Source of the DNA: an uncultured Thermomicrobiales bacterium
GTDB taxonomy: Bacteria > Chloroflexota > Chloroflexia > Thermomicrobiales > UBA6265
Direction of reading: 5' to 3'
Length of the DNA: 5,805 bases
Assembly (NCBI GenBank): GCA_902806375.1
Contig: CADCWK010000181.1
Coordinates: 1-5,805 of the forward strand
Part shown: piece after piece, positions 1 through 4,933 of the stretch
Numbering within the stretch: position 1 is the stretch's first letter
Layout: every line of letters begins with the position of its first letter
Position numbers and translations under genes: made by a program
The notes under the pieces: generated by a model
The model's input: only the letters and a program-made list of their open reading frames with translations
Database searches by the model: none
What the model was told of the DNA's origin: nothing

Positions 1-1066
1 CGAGGCCCGTGAAGGCCTGCTGCTCGTTGCCCCAGTCTAGGAGCAGCCCGACGGCACCGCCGTCCGCCGTCGCCAGCGTCCTCGCCGTCACCGGGCGATA
101 GCCCGAGACCGCCGCCGGGGTGATCAGTTCGGCCTGGCCGCTGGTCGTCGCGACGATCGAGAACGTCTCGTCGCCGACCGCCACTGACGAGTCGGCGCCG
201 GATGGGACCGTCGTGACCGGTCGGGGCGACACCAGCGCCGGTGAGGTGCCGGGCTGGGCCGGGACCATGACCCACTGCTCCTCGGGGGTCTCGGTAAAGC
301 GGAACAGCCGGACCGACGCCGCGCCGGCCGCGATGTCCAGGCGGCTGTCGACGATGCCGCTCTGGCCGAGGACCTCGATCGCGTCGCCCTCGTCCAGCCA
401 GAAGACCGGAGCCGGCCCACCGGTCCCGGCGTCCAGGGCCAGCAGCGCCCGGACCGATTCCTCGGGCTCCGGTGTGCCGCTCTCGATCACGCGGCCGCGG
501 GTGTCGAACCGCTCGTTGAGCCGGGTGACCATATCGCGCCCGGACCGGGCCGCTTCCGTCAGGTCGCCACCCGTGCCGTGGGCCGCCTCCAGCGCCCCGA
601 TCGGCCCGTCGAGCTGGCCGACGCCGGAGAGCATCCCCTCGTCGAACAGCCGGAGCTGATCGAGGGCGCCCTCATCGACGTCACGGTCGGAGAACAGCCC
701 ACCGTAGCCATAGGAAGCGGTGTTGATCCGGTCGCTGAGGTGGCGGACCGCCTTGGCGAAGTCATCGACCGGGCCGATCGCCATGATCTTCCGGTCGCTG
801 GCCAGGTCGCGGGCGACCCGTTCCACCCGCCCGAGCTGGCGCCGGTACTCCTGAACGAGGTGGTCGCGGACCCGGCGGTCAGCGTCACGGCGATCCTCCT
901 TGTCCCGGTACCCGGAGTAGCCGGGGAACGACCGGAGCGTGGCCGCGCCGCGCCGGGCCAGGCGCTGGACGAGGCCACCGCCGAGGTCGGGTTCCGCCCG
1001 GCCCTGGGAGGCCTCCTCCGAGCGCTGGTCGAAGCTGGTCGTGCGCTCGCTGGTGTCAGTCGTCAT
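1..1066 (-). CDS. Uncharacterised FPGY/SYGYGGLF-type protein, C-terminus off the left edge
   Basis: The minus-strand frame from ATG at 1066 stays open for 355 codons to the window edge, so the protein is larger than what is seen. The start is supported by AAAGGA (1074-1079) seven bases upstream. Residues 1-45 are polar and low in structure, with no signal peptide or membrane helix. Residues 47-53 read FPGYSGY and lead into a strongly charged helical stretch (about 54-115, many R/D/E, coiled-coil-like). Then come NTASYGYGGLF (115-125) and a Leu/Asp/Glu-rich segment. From about residue 220 the sequence changes to a beta-type, glycine- and valine-rich domain that continues out of the window. I recall the FPGY...SYGY(A/G)GLF layout from conserved hypothetical proteins in several phyla, but I know no function. 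The beta part vaguely resembles DUF4178, unverified. The membrane/zinc-ribbon gene sits 48 nt upstream on the same strand, suggesting an operon. The reading frame is secure; the role is unknown. Confidence 0.85.
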   Translation of the reverse strand, partial: MTTDTSERTTSFDQRSEEASQGRAEPDLGGGLVQRLARRGAATLRSFPGYSGYRDKEDRRDADRRVRDHLVQEYRRQLGRVERVARDLASDRKIMAIGPVDDFAKAVRHLSDRINTASYGYGGLFSDRDVDEGALDQLRLFDEGMLSGVGQLDGPIGALEAAHGTGGDLTEAARSGRDMVTRLNERFDTRGRVIESGTPEPEESVRALLALDAGTGGPAPVFWLDEGDAIEVLGQSGIVDSRLDIAAGAASVRLFRFTETPEEQWVMVPAQPGTSPALVSPRPVTTVPSGADSSVAVGDETFSIVATTSGQAELITPAAVSGYRPVTARTLATADGGAVGLLLDWGNEQQAFTGL

Positions 1067-1073
1067 CGCGTGG

Positions 1074-1079
1074 TCCTTT
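1074..1079 (-). promoter_or_regulatory. Ribosome binding site of the left-edge gene
   Basis: The minus strand reads AAAGGA, with a seven-base spacer to the ATG at 1066. This fixes the start of a gene whose reading frame is otherwise defined only by its lack of stops up to the window edge. Confidence 0.6.
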
Positions 1080-1114
1080 CGCGTCAGTGAGTGGCGTGCG
1101 GAGTGGAGGCGTCA

Positions 1115-1636
1115 CTAGAGGAAGATCTCGGCGCCACAGTACGGGCACTTGATCAGGCCCCGCCCAGCCAGCGCCAGTTGTCCCCCGCAGTTGGGGCAGG
1201 TCTGCCGTCCCTGGAGCTGCTGGGCCTCGACTGAGTAGAGCATCCCCTTGTTCCAGTCGACGTAACCGGTGAACAGGCCTCGGCCGACCAGCAGTTCGAG
1301 GTCGCGCTGGACCTTGTCACGGGTCGTGTTCATCTCCAGGACCAGGTCGGAGACGGCGACCGAACCGCGGGTCTTGACGATGTCGAGCAGGCGACGCTGC
1401 TCGCCCACCGCGGCGAGTTCCCGCCCCTCGGCGGCCGAGCGGAGCATCAGGAAGACGCCGCCGCCAACCAATGGGAGGACCAGGATGCCAAACAGGAGGA
1501 TCAGCCCGAGGATGGTCGCGCTGCCCGTCGTCTCGCCTTCGTTCTGACCGGCGAGCAGGAACGCCACGCCGCCGATCCCGATGACGACGCCGGCGATGGC
1601 GAGAATGATGCCGATGACGCGACCGGAACTGGCCAT
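1115..1636 (-). CDS. Small membrane protein with winged-helix-like segment and C-terminal zinc ribbon
   Basis: A 173-residue protein of unknown function. Two hydrophobic helices lie at about residues 7-29 and 41-65, joined by a short polar loop (QNEGETTGS), and there is no cleavable signal peptide. Residues 73-137 look like a small winged helix: an RRLLDIVKTRG helix, then VAVSDLVLEMNTTRDKVQRDLE (a helix-turn-helix pattern), then LVGRGLFTGYVDWNKGMLYS, where the wing would be. This is the pattern of PCI/MarR-like winged helices, but a DNA-binding role is only inferred. The C-terminus has CPNCGG (Cys147, Cys150) and CPYCG (Cys164, Cys167), a four-cysteine rubredoxin-type zinc ribbon. The ATG at 1636 is preferred over upstream in-frame codons because GGAGGG (1641-1646) lies four bases ahead, it puts the first helix at the N-terminus, and longer versions would run antisense into fabZ. 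The stop TAG is followed directly by an in-frame TGA. It is probably cotranscribed with the gene downstream (48-nt gap). Confidence 0.85.
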   Translation of the reverse strand: MASSGRVIGIILAIAGVVIGIGGVAFLLAGQNEGETTGSATILGLILLFGILVLPLVGGGVFLMLRSAAEGRELAAVGEQRRLLDIVKTRGSVAVSDLVLEMNTTRDKVQRDLELLVGRGLFTGYVDWNKGMLYSVEAQQLQGRQTCPNCGGQLALAGRGLIKCPYCGAEIFL

Positions 1637-1722
1637 GCGACCCTCCGTGGCAGGACGATGAACCGCGCCGGGACGTGCCGCGATCCTTGCGGTCCCGGCC
1701 CGTCGCTGACCCAACATTGCGC

Positions 1723-1728
1723 AGTATA
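1723..1728 (-). promoter_or_regulatory. Candidate -10 box for the membrane zinc-ribbon gene
   Basis: On the minus strand the gap between fabZ and the membrane gene contains TATACT, five of six matches to the sigma-70 -10 consensus, in an otherwise very GC-rich stretch. Transcription would start near 1715 and leave a leader of about 80 nt before the ATG at 1636. No good -35 hexamer is found at 16-18 bp spacing, so the call rests on the -10 element alone. If real, the membrane gene and its downstream partner form an operon separate from fabZ. Confidence 0.35.
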
Positions 1729-1766
1729 CGGACCGCCAGCCCCGGCTTTGCGACGTTTTCACGGCG

Positions 1767-2237
1767 TCACGGCTTCGGAACGATGGCGAACATGAACTCG
1801 CCCCGGCAGGCGACCTCGCCGTCGACGGTCGCGATCCCGGAGCCGGTCCCGATGCCCCGCCGGAACGCACCCAGGGTGACTTCCAGGCGGAGGGAGTCAC
1901 CCGGCTTGACCTGGCGCTTGAACCGGACCTTCTCGATGCCGGCGAACAGGGCCAGCTTGTCGCCCTGGTCAGGCTGGGACAACATCGCGATCGCGCCGAC
2001 CTGGGCGATCGCCTCGACGATCAGCACGCCCGGCATCACGGGCAGGTCCGGGAAATGTCCCTGGAAGAAGTGCTCGTTCATCGTGACGTTCTTGATCCCG
2101 GTCGCGCTCTGCCCCGGCACCAGCTCGACCACCCGGTCGACCAGCAGGAACGGGAAGCGGTGCGGGATGATCCGCTGGATCGCGACGGCGTCGAGGGGCA
2201 GCTGGAGGTCAGTGGACGGCAGGGTCGTCTCGGACAT
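1767..2237 (-). CDS. fabZ: (3R)-hydroxyacyl-ACP dehydratase FabZ
   Basis: A 156-residue cytoplasmic dehydratase of type II fatty acid synthesis, removing water from 3-hydroxyacyl-ACP to give trans-2-enoyl-ACP. The length matches the family (about 140-160 residues), so it is complete. The hallmark motifs are in order: IIPHRFPFLLVDRV (24-36), NEHFFQGHFPDLPVMPG (54-70) and VLIVEAIAQVGA (71-82). The catalytic pair is His61 in GHFP and Glu75 in VEAIAQ, spaced 14 residues as in E. coli FabZ (His54/Glu68). The His-Phe-Pro and long central hot-dog helix fit FabZ rather than FabA, given the short length and the HRFPFLLVD motif. The start ATG has AGAGGAG (2249-2255) 11 bases upstream, slightly distant but the only candidate. 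It diverges from gpsA across 112 nt, linking acyl-chain and glycerol-phosphate supply. No accompanying lpx genes are visible, so a role in fatty acid rather than lipid A synthesis is likely. Confidence 0.96.
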   Translation of the reverse strand: MSETTLPSTDLQLPLDAVAIQRIIPHRFPFLLVDRVVELVPGQSATGIKNVTMNEHFFQGHFPDLPVMPGVLIVEAIAQVGAIAMLSQPDQGDKLALFAGIEKVRFKRQVKPGDSLRLEVTLGAFRRGIGTGSGIATVDGEVACRGEFMFAIVPKP

Positions 2238-2349
2238 GGTCTGGGGTTCTCCTCTGGTGATCGGCAGCTACAGCCGTCGGCGACGACGGCCATCGGCGAC
2301 ATGGCATGATGGTAGGCCATCGACAGACGACTCAGGGGGACAGGCAGGA
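2238..2349. promoter_or_regulatory. Divergent fabZ-gpsA intergenic region with interlocking inverted repeats
   Basis: This 112-nt gap must hold promoters for both genes. I see no convincing -35/-10 pair in either direction: CATGAT at 2305-2310 toward gpsA matches the -10 consensus at four of six bases and lacks a -35. The middle holds three linked 5-bp arms: GCCAT (2289-2293), ATGGC (2301-2305) and GCCAT (2316-2320). It also has a small hairpin, GATGG (2308-2312), TAGG, CCATC (2317-2321). Such dyads midway between divergent genes suit a shared operator, but arms this short can arise by chance in GC-rich DNA. AGGGGGA (2334-2340) serves as the gpsA ribosome binding site, nine bases before its ATG. 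Confidence 0.4.
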
Positions 2350-3378
2350 ATGGGGACCGCGGCCATCGCCGTCATCGGCTCGGGCTCATGGGGAACGACG
2401 TTGGCGGCACTGGCCGGGTCGAGCGGACACGACGTCCGTCTGCTGTTCCGCTCGGCACGCGAGGCCAGCGAGGTCGCGTCGACGCGGCGGCACGAGCGGG
2501 CGGTGCCCGGCCTGGAGCTGCCGCCAACCGTTCGCCCGGTAGCCGACCTCTCCGGGGCGATTCCCGGTACATCGCTCGTCATCCTGGCGGTCCCCAGCCA
2601 GGTGATGCGGGAGGCGGCCCGTCGTGTCGCGCCGCATCTCGCCGGGACGACAGTCCTGTCGGTCAGCAAGGGCATCGAGATCGCCTCGCTGCGGCGGATG
2701 AGCGAGGTGATCGCCGAGGAGCTCACCGCCTACGGCGGCCGGGCCGCCTCGGCGCCGGTGGCCGTGCTGTCCGGACCGAACCTGTCGTCGGAGATCGCCG
2801 CCGGCAAGCCGGCGGTGACCGTGATCGCGTCCGCCGACGCGGCGGCGGCACAGGCTGCGCGGCAGTTGATGATGACTCCCCTGTTCCGGTGCTACACCTC
2901 CACCGACGTCGTCGGGGTCGAGATGGGCGGGGCGCTCAAGAACGTCTTCGCGATCGGCGCGGGGATCGGCGCCGGGATGGGCGCCGGCGACAACGCCCGG
3001 GCCGCCTTCATCACGCGCGGGATCGCCGAGCTGAGCCGCCTCGGGATCGCGGCCGGCGCCGACCCGCTGACGTTCGCGGGGATCGCCGGTCTGGGCGACC
3101 TGATCGCGACCTGCTCCAGCGCATCGAGTCGGAACTACCGGCTCGGCCACGCGCTGTCCATGGGTCAGTCGCTCGATGACGCGCTGGCCTCGCTGGGCCA
3201 TGTTGCCGAGGGGGTCAGCACGACCGTCGCGGCCCGACAGCTCGGCCGCCGGCTCGGCGTCGAACTGCCGATCACCGAGCAGATGTACCAGGTGCTGTTC
3301 GAGGGCAAGTCACCGCACCTCGCCGTCGCCGATCTGATGCAACGGGAGCCCCGGGACGAACTGACCGGCACGCGTTAG
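2350..3378 (+). CDS. gpsA: NAD(P)-dependent glycerol-3-phosphate dehydrogenase GpsA
   Basis: A 342-residue cytoplasmic enzyme that reduces dihydroxyacetone phosphate to sn-glycerol 3-phosphate, the backbone of phospholipids. The N-terminal Rossmann fold has the dinucleotide motif IAVIGSGSWGTTLA (6-19). Next come VILAVPSQVMR (77-87), SVSKGIE (104-110) and SGPNLSSEIAAGKP (141-154). The C-terminal catalytic domain has GGALKN (193-198) with the expected catalytic Lys197, then NARAAFITRGIAE (215-227) and GIAGLGDLIATCSSASSRN (244-262), with the C-terminal PITEQMYQVLFEG typical of the family. Length is normal (about 330-340), and nothing is missing. The open frame extends far upstream, but the ATG at 2350 is chosen because it lies two residues before the first beta-strand and has AGGGGGA nine bases ahead; the upstream extension is antisense to fabZ. 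gpsA often sits beside plsY, but here its partner is the divergent fabZ. It ends 82 nt from the convergent B3/B4 gene. Confidence 0.97.
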   Translation: MGTAAIAVIGSGSWGTTLAALAGSSGHDVRLLFRSAREASEVASTRRHERAVPGLELPPTVRPVADLSGAIPGTSLVILAVPSQVMREAARRVAPHLAGTTVLSVSKGIEIASLRRMSEVIAEELTAYGGRAASAPVAVLSGPNLSSEIAAGKPAVTVIASADAAAAQAARQLMMTPLFRCYTSTDVVGVEMGGALKNVFAIGAGIGAGMGAGDNARAAFITRGIAELSRLGIAAGADPLTFAGIAGLGDLIATCSSASSRNYRLGHALSMGQSLDDALASLGHVAEGVSTTVAARQLGRRLGVELPITEQMYQVLFEGKSPHLAVADLMQREPRDELTGTR

Positions 3379-3460
3379 ACCGACCGGCGCCCGTGAAGGC
3401 GGCCAGGAACGGCGACCTGTGCGCCGGGCCATGGGAACCGTTCGTCAGCCGATCCGTCCG
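3379..3460. other. Short convergent gap between gpsA and the B3/B4 gene
   Basis: Two convergent genes end 82 nt apart here. The only structure seen is a pair of 7-bp GC-only arms, CCGGCGC (3384-3390) and GCGCCGG (3421-3427), separated by 30 nt and with no T-tract on either side. That is not a classical intrinsic terminator; it might slow polymerase in both directions, or termination may be Rho-dependent. No small gene is supported. Confidence 0.25.
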
Positions 3461-4147
3461 TCACGCCGCCGGGAGCGTCCATGTCGTCGTCCGGCTGCCC
3501 GGCTGGTGCGTGGCGATGAGCGCCTCGAGATTCGCGACGGCCGCCGCGATGTCGCTGGTGGCGGAATCGTGGTGCCCCTCGACGACGATCAGGGCGGCGG
3601 TCGTGGACTCGCGTGTGGCGCTCGCGGAGCTCTGCCGCCAGCACCAGCGCCGGGCGCACACCGCGCCGTCCTCATCGACGAAGATGACCTCGCCGGGATC
3701 GGGGTGGATCGTCTCCGACGACCCGAGGTCCGCGAACGGCTCGTCGCCACGCGCGAACCGGACGGTGATTTCGCCGCCGATATGGGCCAGGTCGAACATG
3801 GCGACCGGCAGCCCGTGGCGGACCGAGACGAGGTTGCCGATGTCGACCAGCGTGTTGATGCCCGGGATCTCGCCCTGCTTGGACAGCCGCCGGAGAAGCG
3901 ACTCGGCGGCGTTCCGGTGCTGGGTCGGTTTCGTGCCGAAAGCGGTGAACGCCCGGCGCCAGGCGGCGATCGACGGCAGCTCCGCCAGCGGGGTCACTTG
4001 GAGCCGGGCGATTGCGTCCCGCTGACTCTCCTGGAACGTCGTGGCGAGCGCGGCCGGAGTGGGTCCGTTGGTCAGCCCCACGGCATGGATCAGGCCGGCC
4101 CGGATGCTTGGGAAGCGCTCCAGGATGGCCGGGTGATAAGTGAACAT
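3461..4147 (-). CDS. Stand-alone B3/B4 (PheRS beta-type tRNA-binding) domain protein
   Basis: A 228-residue soluble protein. Residues 63-90 (WRRAFTAFGTKPTQHRNAAE onward) and especially NTLVDIGNLVSVRHGLPVAMFDLAHI (98-123) match the B3/B4 module of the phenylalanyl-tRNA synthetase beta chain, whose consensus runs NVVDITNYVMLELGQPLHAFD. The following GGEITVRFARGDEPF and EVIFVDEDGAV (153-163) fit the same fold. In PheRS this module holds the editing site that hydrolyses Tyr-tRNAPhe. Free-standing copies are widespread and mostly uncharacterised, so a proofreading role is possible but unproven. No anticodon-binding, synthetase or membrane segment is present. The ATG at 4147 is favoured by AAGGA (4157-4161) nine bases upstream and by starting just before the conserved domain; longer in-frame versions would overlap the exporter gene. 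It lies 41 nt downstream of the LysE/RhtB-type gene on the same strand, so the two are probably cotranscribed. Confidence 0.88.
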   Translation of the reverse strand: MFTYHPAILERFPSIRAGLIHAVGLTNGPTPAALATTFQESQRDAIARLQVTPLAELPSIAAWRRAFTAFGTKPTQHRNAAESLLRRLSKQGEIPGINTLVDIGNLVSVRHGLPVAMFDLAHIGGEITVRFARGDEPFADLGSSETIHPDPGEVIFVDEDGAVCARRWCWRQSSASATRESTTAALIVVEGHHDSATSDIAAAVANLEALIATHQPGSRTTTWTLPAA

Positions 4148-4188
4148 GATCGGGCGTCCTTCTCTGGCGGGCGATGCTGCCGGCGCGG

Positions 4189-4803
4189 TCAGCGGTCGGT
4201 GATGGCGAGCCGGGCGGCCACGGCCACCATGACGGTACCGAGGGCGCGCTGGACCCAGCGCTGGAAGCCCGGCGCCCCGAGCACCCGTTCGCACAGCACC
4301 GCGCTCACCCAGGCGTAGACCGCGAAGACGATAAGACTCATCAGCATGAAGACCGCACCGAGGCCGATCAGTTCGACATCGACGAGTCGCGGCCGGGGAT
4401 CGAGGAACTGGGGCAGGAAGGCGAAGAAGAACAGGGTCAGCTTGGGGTTGAGCAGGTTCAGGAGGATGCCGCGCCAGACGACGGGACCCATCGGCGCGGC
4501 CCGCGCGGGCTGGGCGTCCAGCCGGAGGCCGCCGCCATCCCGGACCATGGAGACGCCGATGAAGACGAGGTACGCGACTCCGGCCCAGCGCACGACCTCG
4601 AAGACGCCCGCGCTGATCTGCATGATGCCGGACAGGCCGAGCATGGCGGCGAGCAGGTGGGGAACGATCCCGAGCGTACAGCCGATGGTGGCGAACAGCC
4701 CGCGCTGCCAGCCCCCCGCGATGGCGCTGGAGATCGTGTAGACGGCGCCGGTGCCGGGGATCGCGACCACGATCAGCGACGTGATGAGGAACTCGATGGA
4801 CAT
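4189..4803 (-). CDS. LysE/RhtB-family amino acid exporter
   Basis: A 204-residue inner-membrane protein, the usual length of RhtB-type exporters of amino acids or related small metabolites. Hydrophobic segments lie at about residues 3-25, 38-61, 66-87, 110-133, 145-168 and 186-202. The family signature near the N-terminus is present as IPGTGAVYT (15-23) followed by GGWQRGLFATIGCTLGIVPH (30-49), and the second signature as GILLNLLNPKLTLFFFAFLPQF (112-133), with the NPK motif at 119-121. The first motif is PGT instead of the common PGP; I recall PGTGxxYT as a recognisable sub-branch, so this looks like subfamily identity rather than damage. The substrate cannot be read from sequence. The ATG at 4803 places the first helix at the start, with GGAG (4814-4817) ten bases ahead. 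It is the first gene of a likely two-gene unit with the B3/B4 protein, with its own promoter and a palindrome upstream. Confidence 0.92.
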   Translation of the reverse strand: MSIEFLITSLIVVAIPGTGAVYTISSAIAGGWQRGLFATIGCTLGIVPHLLAAMLGLSGIMQISAGVFEVVRWAGVAYLVFIGVSMVRDGGGLRLDAQPARAAPMGPVVWRGILLNLLNPKLTLFFFAFLPQFLDPRPRLVDVELIGLGAVFMLMSLIVFAVYAWVSAVLCERVLGAPGFQRWVQRALGTVMVAVAARLAITDR

Positions 4804-4839
4804 GGGACCATCACTCCGGCGACCGTCGGCCTCCAGGAG

Positions 4840-4854
4840 CGGCGATGATCGCCG
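4840..4854. promoter_or_regulatory. 15-bp palindrome, candidate operator of the exporter operon
   Basis: CGGCGATGATCGCCG has perfect 7-bp arms around a single central base. It lies between the predicted promoter (-10 at 4877-4882) and the exporter start codon, roughly at +16 to +30 of the transcript, where a bound repressor would block elongation or initiation. Exporters of the LysE/RhtB type are often controlled by a dedicated regulator, but none is encoded in this window. The same bases could instead form a short leader hairpin, although a one-base loop would force some arm bases to open. The inference rests on symmetry and position only. Confidence 0.4.
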
Positions 4855-4876
4855 GGAAATGACCGACCCTCCGGGC

Positions 4877-4905
4877 AGGCTATGCCAATGCCCGGGTGGC
4901 GTCAA
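4877..4905 (-). promoter_or_regulatory. Candidate sigma-70 promoter of the exporter-B3/B4 operon
   Basis: On the minus strand TTGACG (4900-4905, five of six to the -35 consensus) is separated by exactly 17 bp from TAGCCT (4877-4882). The latter keeps the three most important -10 positions (TAnnnT). Transcription would begin near 4870, giving a leader of about 67 nt to the exporter ATG. The -35 box overlaps the 8-bp palindrome TCAATTGA (4902-4909). The site starts just 29 nt after the purA stop, implying that the exporter pair can be transcribed independently of purA. Confidence 0.5.
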
Positions 4906-4933
4906 TTGATCGCGTGGAGAGGTCCCGCAGCCC

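Noticed and set aside
578..1090. A 170-codon plus-strand open frame opposite the left-edge gene
   Set aside because: It is in exact antisense register to a gene with a good ribosome binding site and recognisable motifs. In GC-rich DNA the antisense frame is often free of stops. It has no family-like sequence or ribosome binding site.
1735..1752. A hairpin (AGCC-CC-GGCT) after fabZ as a terminator
   Set aside because: The loop would be only two bases or the stem only three pairs, and no T-tract follows on the minus strand.
1637..1900. A longer version of the membrane zinc-ribbon protein starting at 1900
   Set aside because: It would add about 88 residues overlapping the end of fabZ. The ATG at 1636 has GGAGGG upstream and leaves the first membrane helix at the N-terminus.
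1675..2349. An N-terminal extension of gpsA reaching back to 1675
   Set aside because: The extension is antisense to fabZ, is Arg/Ser/Pro-rich and matches nothing. GpsA proteins begin a few residues before the GxGxWG motif, as with the ATG at 2350.
2386..3201. A 271-codon minus-strand open frame inside gpsA
   Set aside because: It is Arg/Gly/Asp-rich low-complexity translation of the gpsA antisense strand, with no motif and no upstream signals.
3384..3427. A bidirectional intrinsic terminator between gpsA and the B3/B4 gene
   Set aside because: The 7-bp arms are separated by 30 nt and there is no T-run on either strand, so the classical requirements are not met.
4174..4848. A 224-codon plus-strand open frame opposite the exporter
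   Set aside because: Its Asp/Glu/Gly/His-rich composition is the typical mirror of a hydrophobic membrane protein. The minus-strand gene carries clear LysE/RhtB signatures.
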